A stretch of DNA of 15,133 nt from JBEIHX01 sp044375455 (GCA_044375455.1 JBILMQ010000055.1:1-15133), one strand, 5' to 3'; positions 7,380 through 14,183 are shown, numbered from the stretch's first letter. Program-made: numbers and translations. The notes: generated by a model not told the origin, from the letters alone.

Positions 7380-7754
7380 ATGCGCTCCATGGATCACGCC
7401 ACTCGCACGACCCGCCCGGCGCAAACGCCGGCGCCACGCAACACCGCAGCCACCTGTGAGACCATGGCTGACGTGCGTTATGAAATAGACCGGCTGGACA
7501 AGGCGTTGGTGGCGCTGATCGCGGAACGCCAAAGCTTCATGGACGCAGCTGCACGCATCAAGCAGGATCGCAGCGCCGTGCGCGATGAATCACGTATCAA
7601 CGACGTGCTGGCAAAGGTGCGCGCTGAGGCGGAGGCTCACGGGCTGTCCTATGCGATCGCGGCCCCGGTATGGCGCACCTTAATGGATCGCTGCATTGCC
7701 TATGAGTTTCAGGCCTGGGATGCGCTGCGCAGACGCGCCAGCGACAATTCGTGA
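7380..7754 (+). CDS. Chorismate mutase, AroQ (type II) fold
   Basis: A 124-residue all-helical protein that would convert chorismate to prephenate, the first step toward Phe and Tyr. The AroQ signature is visible with correct spacing: Arg33 in DVRYEID, Arg50 in AERQSF, Lys61 in ARIKQD, and Arg72 in RDESRIND. R-to-R (17) and R-to-K (11) spacings match characterised AroQ enzymes. The isochorismate pyruvate lyase PchB shares this fold, and sequence alone does not separate the two; no siderophore or salicylate genes are nearby, so mutase is preferred. Start choice is uncertain: ATG 7380 has AGGTG 9 nt upstream, ATG 7389 and ATG 7464 are alternatives, and the roughly 27-residue lead before the domain looks disordered. 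One rare TTA leucine codon lies at 7680-7682. Its last 46 bp overlap the opposing HPt gene. Confidence 0.85.
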   Translation: MRSMDHATRTTRPAQTPAPRNTAATCETMADVRYEIDRLDKALVALIAERQSFMDAAARIKQDRSAVRDESRINDVLAKVRAEAEAHGLSYAIAAPVWRTLMDRCIAYEFQAWDALRRRASDNS

Positions 7755-8089
7755 TCCAGCCGCGCGATCTCGATGATCGCGGCGTCCAGAGCATCACGCA
7801 CAGCCGACAGCTTCACGCAGATGTCAAGTTGGGACAGGCTCCCGTCGCGCCCGGCGGTCTCGACATCCTGGCAAGCTTTCGCCAGGGTCACAGCGCCGAT
7901 TGAGCGCGCAGATCCCTTAAGGGTATGCGCCGCGTCCACCCATCCATCGCTCGGCGCCTTGGGGTCAAGAAGCCGGCCCCACAACTCGGCCTGATGCCGA
8001 AACAGGCTCAGGATTTCGGCCTGGAGGGCGCGATCTGATCCGGTCATTCGGTCAAGATGGTCGCGGTCAAGGATAATCGACTCGGTCAT
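7709..8089 (-). CDS. HPt domain phosphotransfer protein
   Basis: A 126-residue stand-alone histidine phosphotransfer protein. The phosphorylation motif AHTLKGSARSIGA is at residues 54-66 with His55 as the acceptor, flanked by amphipathic helices as in an HPt four-helix bundle. Such proteins relay phosphoryl groups between a receiver domain and a second receiver; no histidine kinase or receiver gene lies in this window, so its partners are elsewhere. I chose ATG 8089 (MTESIILD) because GAGGAG lies 11 nt upstream; the frame is open to 8161 but that extension crosses the regulatory inverted repeat. The 3' end overlaps the 3' end of the chorismate mutase gene on the other strand by 46 bp. The 5' side follows the dioxygenase gene after 82 bp, with its own likely control region. 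Confidence 0.85.
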   Translation of the reverse strand: MTESIILDRDHLDRMTGSDRALQAEILSLFRHQAELWGRLLDPKAPSDGWVDAAHTLKGSARSIGAVTLAKACQDVETAGRDGSLSQLDICVKLSAVRDALDAAIIEIARLDHELSLARLRSASQA

Positions 8090-8136
8090 GCCCTTAGGAT
8101 CTCCTCTGAGTCGAACTTCCCCGAAATACCTTTCCG

Positions 8137-8180
8137 AAACGTTAACTGGGGATGGCTGCACTTAAGCGCCGTTAACGTTT
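8137..8180. promoter_or_regulatory. Inverted repeat with TTAA motifs upstream of the HPt gene
   Basis: AAACGTTAAC (8137-8146) and GTTAACGTTT (8171-8180) are exact inverted copies separated by 24 nt; allowing one mismatch extends each arm to 13 nt. A further TTAA (8162-8165) makes TTAA-N6-TTAAC with the right arm, close to but not the same as the CtrA consensus TTAA-N7-TTAA. It sits 50-90 bp before the HPt start and covers the end of the dioxygenase gene. It may be an operator or, less likely, a hairpin. Confidence 0.4.
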
Positions 8181-9050
8181 TGGCCCGTTGTTCGGAGCGT
8201 CCAAGTACCAGCGCGGATCATCCGCCGCGGTCGTTCGGTGAAGGACACGCCGGCGCCCATCATAGCCGCCAGTCGCCATGTGCTGCGTCGCGCGATTGTC
8301 CCAGACAACCAGCATGCCGGGACGCCAGACATGCCGGTAGACAAACCGAGGCTCGACTGCGTGGCGAAACAGGCGCGCCAGAAGAGTATCGCTTGCGCCC
8401 TGGTCCATGCCGTCGATGCCGATCGTGTACCCGGGATTTACGAAAAGCGCCTCACGGCCCGTCTCTGGATGCGATTTCACGATCGGGTGCAGTTGGGTCC
8501 TCAACGCCTCGTCAGAGGGCCGGATGTCCATTGACCGGCCCTTTGCCCTGTCATCGTAGAAACCGCCCCTGGCGTAAGGGCGCGCCGCTGAATGGATTGC
8601 CAAACGGCCGGCGACCGCAGCCCTCAGGTCTGGCGGCAGCGCGGCACACGCGGCAATCTGGTTCTGAAACAACGTGTCGCCGCCAACCGGGGGAATCACC
8701 CGGGCATGCAACAGCGTCGCCGCCGGCGGGCGCGCCAGAAAGCTCCAGTCCGAGTGCCATCCAGCGGCAAAGACCGGGGTTGTTTCATCAGCTTCACGTC
8801 TGACTTCCAGGACATGCTGACGCCCGGGGACCGGCGCGATGAAAGGGTCCTGCCCGAACGGTCCAAAAACACCGGTGACACGTTCAAGTCCGTCATCGTC
8901 AAGATCCTGGTCCGGAAAGACAAGCACCAGGTGATCCAGCCAGTGGCGGCGCAGGGCGCGCGCGTCAGCGCGCGACACGGGTTTCGCAAGGTCAAGCCCG
9001 GTGACGACGGCCCCGAGGGCTGCGTGTTCAGGATTTGCGACAACGCGCAT
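8172..9050 (-). CDS. TauD/TfdA family Fe(II)/2-oxoglutarate dioxygenase
   Basis: A 292-residue non-haem iron dioxygenase that couples oxidation of an organic substrate to decarboxylation of 2-oxoglutarate. The iron facial triad is visible: His99 and Asp101 in GWHSDWSF, and His257 in WDNRATQHMA. Arg272 in LHRTT is the expected 2-oxoglutarate carboxylate anchor. Length and triad spacing match TauD/TfdA enzymes (taurine, 2,4-D, alkyl sulfate or related substrates). No sulfonate or sulfate transporter lies nearby, so the substrate is open. The ATG at 9050 is the only sensible start, but its ribosome site is weak. It is divergent from the uncharacterised gene at 9186, and the HPt gene lies downstream on the same strand. 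Confidence 0.92.
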   Translation of the reverse strand: MRVVANPEHAALGAVVTGLDLAKPVSRADARALRRHWLDHLVLVFPDQDLDDDGLERVTGVFGPFGQDPFIAPVPGRQHVLEVRREADETTPVFAAGWHSDWSFLARPPAATLLHARVIPPVGGDTLFQNQIAACAALPPDLRAAVAGRLAIHSAARPYARGGFYDDRAKGRSMDIRPSDEALRTQLHPIVKSHPETGREALFVNPGYTIGIDGMDQGASDTLLARLFRHAVEPRFVYRHVWRPGMLVVWDNRATQHMATGGYDGRRRVLHRTTAADDPRWYLDAPNNGPKR

Positions 9051-9185
9051 ATCGGGATCGTTCCAGGTCGCTGACGCATGTCAACGCGGCTATAAGACGG
9101 GTGTGATAGCCTATAACGTATTTGAGGGGCGAGCACCTTTGCGGGGCAGACCCCTGTGATGGGGCAACCCTTTTTGGAGCCGTCC
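9051..9185. promoter_or_regulatory. Divergent intergenic region (dioxygenase / unknown gene)
   Basis: These 135 bp hold promoters for both directions. GGCTAT (9088-9093) and ATAGCC (9106-9111) form a 6-bp inverted repeat with a 12-nt spacer, immediately followed by TATAAC (9112-9117), a plausible -10 box for the rightward gene. GGAG at 9176-9179 is the ribosome site of that gene. The assignments are by eye only. Confidence 0.35.
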
Positions 9186-10184
9186 ATGTCGCCCTTTGCC
9201 GTGCAGGCGGCACGAGATGATGACATGCTGTCCGGCGCGCAGGCGCTGGAATTGCGCCGCATGATCGCTGGCGACGAGCGCATCGCGCACGCCCACGTCG
9301 AAGCCCTTCTCGCCTTGAACACGCGTGTTTGCGACACGGATCCAGAGTGGACGCAGGTTTATGGCGACGCGCTCTGCGCATTCCTGCGTGGCGACGCTGG
9401 CGCAGCGGACCCGAAGGCGCACCAGGCGGCAGGCGATGACGTCACATGGCTGATCAACGCAATTGCGCGGGCCGGAGGACTTGCGAACGCAGCGAACAAG
9501 GCGGCGCTCAGCAGGATTCTCGAACAAGCCCACCCCATTCCGACGCAGATTGCCGCACGCGTCCGGGACATGCTGCTTCACGCTGTTCTGGCGGCGCACG
9601 ACGCGCGGATCGACGCGCTGGACGCGGCGTTGGTCAAAGCGATCTTGCGCGCGCCGGCTGAGACTGAGCAGCCTTGGGTGACCCGCGCCGAGGCGGAATG
9701 GCTGCTGGCGCTCGACGCGGCGGCTGCAGCCAGCACCAATCATCAGCTTTGGACCGACGTTTTTGTTGGCGCGATCGCCAATCACGTCGCAGCTCTGACG
9801 GCGCCGCCGGCGCTGCAGCGCGCTCAACTGCTTCGTCGCGCACGCTTTCTTCAGGATCTCACGGGCGTGGGGGCGGACATCCGCCGATTGCGCGCAAGCT
9901 GGGGCATGTGGCGTGGCGTTGCGGCTCAGGCGCGGACCGCCGCACCGAACAGCGCGGACGCGTGCGCCATGGCCGGTGCGACGCCAGCCGCCCCTGCCAT
10001 TGAGCGCCCGCGCGACACGTGGCTGGCCGAGCGGCTTTTGGGCATGAGTGAACCCTCTGCAAATGTTCGCGCCTTCCTCGCGTGGCTGGCGGTCGAACTG
10101 CCGGAATTCCTGTGCGACCTGCAAAGCCCGGCAGCCGAGGCGCAGGCAGGCGCGCCTGCAAGCCTCGCGGAAAAACTCCCGTGA
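9186..10184 (+). CDS. Uncharacterised alpha-helical protein with internal duplication
   Basis: A 332-residue protein I cannot name; it resembles conserved alphaproteobacterial proteins of unknown function. It is Ala-rich, apparently all helical, with no signal peptide or membrane segment. Residues about 22-67 (ending EALLALN...W...YGDALCAFL) and 149-202 (EAEWLLALD...LW...FVGAIANHV) look like two copies of one unit: acidic/helix entry, E-A-x-x-L-L-A-L, a variable loop, an aromatic W, then an amphipathic helix. Between them, residues 86-135 form another helical module with WLI and a Gly-rich turn. The arrangement is loosely reminiscent of TerB-like helical domains, which is speculation. ATG 9186 is chosen for GGAG 6 nt upstream; GTG 9156 and ATG 9159 are alternatives. 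A channel-like gene follows in the same direction. The opposite strand is also open here but has shadow composition. Confidence 0.72.
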   Translation: MSPFAVQAARDDDMLSGAQALELRRMIAGDERIAHAHVEALLALNTRVCDTDPEWTQVYGDALCAFLRGDAGAADPKAHQAAGDDVTWLINAIARAGGLANAANKAALSRILEQAHPIPTQIAARVRDMLLHAVLAAHDARIDALDAALVKAILRAPAETEQPWVTRAEAEWLLALDAAAAASTNHQLWTDVFVGAIANHVAALTAPPALQRAQLLRRARFLQDLTGVGADIRRLRASWGMWRGVAAQARTAAPNSADACAMAGATPAAPAIERPRDTWLAERLLGMSEPSANVRAFLAWLAVELPEFLCDLQSPAAEAQAGAPASLAEKLP

Positions 10185-10253
10185 CGCCCGCTCGCGCAGC
10201 GCCTTCAGTCGCTTGCCCAAATGGCGGCCCGTTGCGGAAAAGAGCAGGTATCC

Positions 10254-10721
10254 GTGCTTGAACTCGACCTCTTCCACCTGGCGCGCAATCTTGCCGTGTC
10301 CAGCGCCATGGTCGCGCTGACCGTCGTCATTCACTTCCTTGGCCTGGCTGGATTGCTCGCGGCGTTGCGCAATCAGCGCCATAACATCGGTGCGCGAACC
10401 AGCTTTGTCCATCACGGAGCGTTCGTGGTTGCGATCGTGTTGGGCCTGTTTGCCGTTCACTCACTCGAAATCTGGTGTTACGCTGTTCTTTATCGCGCTC
10501 TCGGGGCGATGAGCGACTTTGAAACCGCCCTCTACTTCTCCACCGTCAGCTATGCCTCGCTCGGCTATGGGGATATCCTGCTGCCGCGGGAGTGGCGCCT
10601 GGTCGGGGCCATCGAGGGCGCCAACGGGATTATTCTGCTGGGCTGGTCCACGGCATTTTTTGTGTCGGTCGTCGCACGCATCCGGGCTCTAGAGCATGAT
10701 TGGCTGAGTGGAGATGACTGA
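10254..10721 (+). CDS. Small potassium-channel-like membrane protein
   Basis: A 155-residue inner-membrane protein with three hydrophobic segments, at about residues 14-38, 55-80 and 115-140. Between the second and third lies a pore-loop-like stretch, FETALYFSTVSYASLGYGD, with GYGD at 104-107. This resembles the selectivity filter TVGYGD of two-helix K+ channels (Ion_trans_2 group), but Thr-Val is replaced by Ser-Leu. The extra N-terminal helix and lack of any cytoplasmic regulatory domain are as seen in small bacterial channel-like proteins. I prefer GTG 10254 because AGCAGG precedes it; ATG 10221 adds 11 residues but has no ribosome site. The gap of 69 bp to the preceding unknown gene allows co-transcription. 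Ion selectivity is unproven. Confidence 0.75.
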   Translation: MLELDLFHLARNLAVSSAMVALTVVIHFLGLAGLLAALRNQRHNIGARTSFVHHGAFVVAIVLGLFAVHSLEIWCYAVLYRALGAMSDFETALYFSTVSYASLGYGDILLPREWRLVGAIEGANGIILLGWSTAFFVSVVARIRALEHDWLSGDD

Positions 10722-10742
10722 TCCGCGCCGCATCGGTCCGCC

Positions 10743-10759
10743 GGGCGCCCGCTGCGCCC
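10743..10759. terminator. Possible hairpin between convergent genes
   Basis: GGGCGC (10743-10748) and GCGCCC (10754-10759) form a 6-bp stem with a 5-nt loop, flanked by outer CCGCC and GGCGG arms. It lies in the 54 bp between two converging genes. There is no T-tract on either side, so termination activity is uncertain. Confidence 0.3.
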
Positions 10760-10775
10760 ATGTCGGCGGGGCAGG

Positions 10776-11045
10776 CTAGCCGCCGCCCCGTTGCGCCTCA
10801 TCGTCGGCGAATGTGAACTCGCCCTGGCGAATGCGGCGCGGCAAGTCAGCCGCGAACTCTGCGACCGCCTCCTCGCCATGCATGGCGACCATGTCGGTAA
10901 ATGCCGCGAACACCGCAGTGGAGGCGAGCATTTCAGGGCTTACCCCGCGGGCGAGGGCCTCATCCCAGGCCGCCAGCAGGACTTCAAGGGCAATCGATTT
11001 CTCGTTCTCGGTGGGCGGCATCGTGGGTTGGTTTCCATCTGACAT
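10776..11045 (-). CDS. Small conserved protein of unknown function
   Basis: An 89-residue acidic protein with no signal peptide or membrane segment. It looks like a single helical domain: EKSIALEVLLAAWDEALARG (about residues 15-34), SPEMLASTAVFAAFTDMVAM, then HGEEAVAEFAADLPRRIRQG and a polar tail. I recall similar short proteins in Caulobacterales-like genomes but no function. The Met at 11045 has only a distant GAGG (10 nt upstream) as ribosome site. It faces the channel gene tail to tail and is followed upstream by the TIGR02301-type gene on the same strand, 64 bp away. Confidence 0.7.
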   Translation of the reverse strand: MSDGNQPTMPPTENEKSIALEVLLAAWDEALARGVSPEMLASTAVFAAFTDMVAMHGEEAVAEFAADLPRRIRQGEFTFADDEAQRGGG

Positions 11046-11109
11046 CCGGGCATCGCCTCAGCGGCGAACTGCGCCGCAGGACATACCATCCCTGCCGGCT
11101 GCTGCGAGC

Positions 11110-11508
11110 CTAGCGTCGCCACGCGCCGGCAAGGTTGCGGGCGAGCGCTTCGCCGCGTTGGCGCAGATCCGCCTCTTGCGCCAGGGCTGCCTCGCTACAG
11201 CCGGAAAAGCGAAGCTCATAGCTGCGGTATCCTTTGTTGAAGGCCGCGATGAGGTCTTCGCGTTTGGGATCGCCCGGCGTTCCCTCGCGGTCCAGCAGCG
11301 AAACCATAAGGGCGCGCCAGCGCTGATCGCTCCGGCCCTGGCAGGTGATGCGCAGGTAATGCGCCCCGCCTAGCACTTCAGCGAGACGGCTGAGGTCAGC
11401 GCGCGCGCGCGGGTCCGCGGAGGCGGGGGCTTGCGCCGCCGCTCGATCGCCTGCGCTCAGCACAGCGATGGTGATCGCCACAGACACCAGAATGCGGCAC
11501 GCCATCAT
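11110..11508 (-). CDS. TIGR02301-type exported protein
   Basis: A 132-residue protein matching the pattern of the alphaproteobacterial TIGR02301 family, function unknown. Residues 1-26 form a Sec signal peptide (hydrophobic run CRILVSVAITIAVLSAG, then AAAQA). The mature part has the family landmarks: DLSRLAEVLGGAHYLR (about 38-53), a Cys followed by WRALM, DLIAAFNKGYRSYE, and a second Cys in FSGCSEAA. The two cysteines may form a disulfide. Two adjacent ATGs open the gene at 11508/11505; AGGG lies 9 nt upstream of the first. The frame continues to 11649, but that Arg/Ala-rich extension would bury the signal peptide and crosses a tandem repeat. Confidence 0.8.
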   Translation of the reverse strand: MMACRILVSVAITIAVLSAGDRAAAQAPASADPRARADLSRLAEVLGGAHYLRITCQGRSDQRWRALMVSLLDREGTPGDPKREDLIAAFNKGYRSYELRFSGCSEAALAQEADLRQRGEALARNLAGAWRR

Positions 11509-11540
11509 CAAATCATACCCTGCCGGCGCGCCGGTGGCGA

Positions 11541-11572
11541 GACGGTCCGCGGCACAGACGGTCCGCGGCACG
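11541..11572. repeat. 16-bp tandem duplication in a divergent promoter region
   Basis: GACGGTCCGCGGCACA (11541-11556) is followed directly by GACGGTCCGCGGCACG (11557-11572), identical at 15 of 16 positions. Each copy contains the palindrome CCGCGG. The repeat sits in the 170 bp (11509-11678) between the divergent TIGR02301-type gene and the acyl-CoA ligase gene, so it could be a pair of operator sites or a recent slippage event. Confidence 0.7.
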
Positions 11573-11678
11573 GCGGCCAACACCGCAACCTGGACCGCCG
11601 CCATAGCGGGCGCGCGCCTACCAACGCGTGAACGCGCATGGCTTCTCACGACCGCAAAGGCGGGATAAGCCCAAACGC

Positions 11679-13529
11679 ATGCCGCCTCATGCCTTCCGCC
11701 CTGCGCCCTATTTGCCGAAACGCATCCACATCAGCCGTCGGTCAGACGGAGCCTGGCTTCTGCGCAACGAGAACCCGCTGCGCCAAGTGCAGCCGCACAT
11801 GCTGGCGCCCCTCGCAGAGTGGGCGGGGCGTGACGCGCGCCGTCTCGCCCTCGCAGAACGTGCGGGGCAAGACTGGCGCAGGCTCACCTATGGCGAACTC
11901 TGGGCGCAGGTGCAGGCCACGGGCGAAGGTCTAGCAGGTCTGGGCTTGGGGCGGGGCGACGCGCTGATGATCCTGTCGCGCAATTCCATTGCGCACGCCA
12001 TCACCGCCTACGGCGCACTCGCCGCCGGCGCCGCGATCGCTCCGGTCACCCCCGCCTACAGCCTGATCGCGAAGGACTTTGATCGTCTGCGCGACGCCCA
12101 CGACCTGCTCAGACCCGCAGGCTTCTTTGTTGAAGACGGAGCCCAGTTCCAAAAGGCCCTTGACGCCCTCGCGCCCGGCAGCCGACCGGTCATCTATGCG
12201 CGCAACGCCCCGCAGGGGGTGAACGCGATCGGGCTGGACGAGCTGCTCGCCCATCGGCCCGGCGCCCGTGTGGCGGCGCGCCTCAACGCCATCACAACCC
12301 GCGACCATGCGAAATATCTGCTCACATCCGGCTCCACCGGACGGCCAAAGGCGGTGATCTGCACCCATGGCGGCGTCGCCTCGAACGTCGCGATGATCCG
12401 TTCGATCTACGATGAAGCGGCCGAGGAAAACCTCTATGCAGGCCAGCAGGTCACAGTGAATTTCGCGCCCTGGAGCCACTCGCTGGGCGCCAACGCCATC
12501 CTGCACAATTGGCTCAATCTCGGAGGCGCCCTCTACATTGACTGGGGCGCTCCCACGGCTGAGCGGTTCGGCGAAACACTGCGCAATCTGCGAGAGGTTT
12601 CCTCAACCTATTACTCAAGCGTTCCCGCAGCCTGGGCCCTGCTCGTTACAGAACTGGAGCAGGACCCCGCCCTTGCAGAGGTTTTCTTTCGCCGATTGCG
12701 CATCATGGCCTACGGCGGCGCCGCGATGGGGCAAGACATCGGCGATCGCATCCAGCAGGTTGCTGTGCGCACGATTGGCGAACGAATAACATTCTATTCT
12801 GGGTATGGCTCCACTGAAACCGGCCCCACCGCCTCAAACATCCACTGGATGAATGACCGGATGGGTCTAATCGGCATGCCTGTGCCGGGGTGCGACATGA
12901 AGCTCTCCCCCGTCGGCGACAAACTCGAATGCCGGGTGCGCGGTCCCAACGTTTCGCCAGGCTATCTCAATGATCAGCAACTCACGGCCGACGCCTTCGA
13001 CGATGAGGGCTACTACAAGCTCGGCGATGCAGTGAAGTTCATCGATCTTGAGGATCCTGCGGCTGGGATCGCCTTCGATGGCCGCCTGTCTGAAGAATTC
13101 AAGCTTCTGAGCGGCGTCTGGGTCGCCGCCGGGGCGGTGCGCCTTGGCGTGGTGGCGGCCGGGGATGGCCTGTTTGCGGATGCTGTTGTATGCGGGATCA
13201 ACGAACCCTGCATCGGGGTTCTGCTTTTCCTTGACCTGCAGCGCGCGCGCCAGGCCGCCGGTCACGGCGGCGAGTTGGCCTCGCTCGCGCGTGACGCGAG
13301 GGTGCTGGCGGCGGCCCAAGATGCGATCGCTCGGTACAATGAACGACATCCGAACGCCGCCGCCCGCATAGCGCGCGCCGTGCTGCTGGCCGACTCGCCA
13401 AGCCTTGAGAGCGGCGAACTCACCGACAAGGGCTATCTGAACCAGTCGCGCGCACGGCAATTGCGCGCAGACACGGCAGCGCGCCTCTACACGCAGCCCC
13501 TGGCGGATGACGTCATCGTCCCAGCCTGA
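11679..13529 (+). CDS. Feruloyl-CoA synthase-type acyl-CoA ligase
   Basis: A 616-residue ANL-superfamily adenylating enzyme that activates a carboxylic acid with ATP and CoA. The overall pattern matches feruloyl-CoA synthases (Fcs/FerA, EC 6.2.1.34), which activate ferulate, coumarate and caffeate. Motifs: phosphate-binding TSGSTGRPK (216-224), APWSHSLGAN (263-272), YGSTETGP (376-383), GYYKLGD with Asp450, FDGR (466-469), and near the C-terminus SGELTDKGYLNQ with likely catalytic Lys584. Family-specific stretches are APVTPAYSLIAKDF and EFKLLSGVWVAAG. ATG 11679 gives the N-terminus expected for the family; a weak GGGA is upstream, and the frame is open back to 11628. No enoyl-CoA hydratase/aldolase or vanillin dehydrogenase gene is in the window. 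A decayed alpha/beta hydrolase follows. Another aryl or fatty acid substrate is possible. Confidence 0.85.
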   Translation: MPPHAFRPAPYLPKRIHISRRSDGAWLLRNENPLRQVQPHMLAPLAEWAGRDARRLALAERAGQDWRRLTYGELWAQVQATGEGLAGLGLGRGDALMILSRNSIAHAITAYGALAAGAAIAPVTPAYSLIAKDFDRLRDAHDLLRPAGFFVEDGAQFQKALDALAPGSRPVIYARNAPQGVNAIGLDELLAHRPGARVAARLNAITTRDHAKYLLTSGSTGRPKAVICTHGGVASNVAMIRSIYDEAAEENLYAGQQVTVNFAPWSHSLGANAILHNWLNLGGALYIDWGAPTAERFGETLRNLREVSSTYYSSVPAAWALLVTELEQDPALAEVFFRRLRIMAYGGAAMGQDIGDRIQQVAVRTIGERITFYSGYGSTETGPTASNIHWMNDRMGLIGMPVPGCDMKLSPVGDKLECRVRGPNVSPGYLNDQQLTADAFDDEGYYKLGDAVKFIDLEDPAAGIAFDGRLSEEFKLLSGVWVAAGAVRLGVVAAGDGLFADAVVCGINEPCIGVLLFLDLQRARQAAGHGGELASLARDARVLAAAQDAIARYNERHPNAAARIARAVLLADSPSLESGELTDKGYLNQSRARQLRADTAARLYTQPLADDVIVPA

Positions 13530-13531
13530 AA

Positions 13532-14129
13532 GGGCAGCAGCAGGACGCCCTGCTCGACGCCCCGGACATTTGCCCGGCGACTGTGGTCGGCGCCTGGATG
13601 AGCGGCATGATCGCTCACTGCACGGCGCTCCAGGACCCAGGCCGTTTGCAATCCCTCAGATCCGTGATGTCGACACTGGGCGAGCCGGGATTGCGGCCGG
13701 TCACGCCGCACGCGATCGCTGGCTTGTGTGGTGCTGCCGCCGACCTTCAGCGCGACCCCCGGATTGCCCGATTCATGGCCACTGACCGCATCCTCGAAAG
13801 CCCGTACCATCCAGCGATCCGCCATGAGTGGCGCGCGGTGGCGAACCAAAGGGGAGATCTGGCGTGCACCGGGCGGGGGGACTTCGCCAGGTCGCAGCGA
13901 TCCTTGCCGCAGCGCTCTGCCATGAGGCGCTGAAGGCTGTGTGCACGCCACCCTGGTGCTGCACGGCGCGCCGGATCTCCTCATGCCTGCTCAGGCGGGC
14001 CTGTCGACTGCGCACGGCTTCCCAGAGGCGAAACTGACAGGGATCCCAGGCGTCAGGCATGACGTCTCTCCAGCGCTGACGCCGGTTGATCTGCACGAAA
14101 TCCGCGGCTTTCTGCAGAGCCTTGCAGGG
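13532..14129 (+). pseudogene. Alpha/beta hydrolase remnant (truncated, frameshifted, Ser lost)
   Basis: Three adjacent forward frames together read as the C-terminal two-thirds of an alpha/beta-fold hydrolase. Frame A (about 13541-13850) gives ALLDAPDICPATVVGAWMSG, then MIAH and RLQSLRSVMSTLGEPG, which resemble the family's LLDALGI...VVGASMGGMIAQ...L.SIMSTTG. Frame B (about 13865-13935) gives RAGGLRQVAAILAAA and EALKAV. Frame C (from about 13941) gives TLVLHGAPDLLMPAQAG and IPGVRHDVSPAL, with the acid Asp (13974-13976) and His (14058-14060) preserved. The nucleophile elbow G-x-S-x-G has become GAWMSG: the Ser position (13595-13597) is TGG, Trp. The first roughly 90 residues, including the oxyanion region, are missing; the remnant abuts the ligase gene. 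Each frame change is consistent with a one-base loss. A sequencing error could explain a frameshift, but not the truncation and Ser loss together. Confidence 0.82.
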
Positions 14130-14183
14130 CGCACCCCGCGCGGGCCGGCAGCCGTCCGGCGCCGCCGCACCGGTCCGGATGCG

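Noticed and set aside
9111..10460. A 449-codon open frame on the minus strand opposite the unknown helical protein and part of the channel gene
   Set aside because: It is rich in Arg, Gln, Cys and His, spans the boundary of two plus-strand genes and the start of the divergent dioxygenase promoter, and matches no family. It is the antisense shadow expected in GC-rich coding DNA.
13487..13984. A 165-codon minus-strand open frame over the hydrolase remnant
   Set aside because: It has no family pattern, whereas the plus-strand frames align by eye to alpha/beta hydrolase motifs in order.
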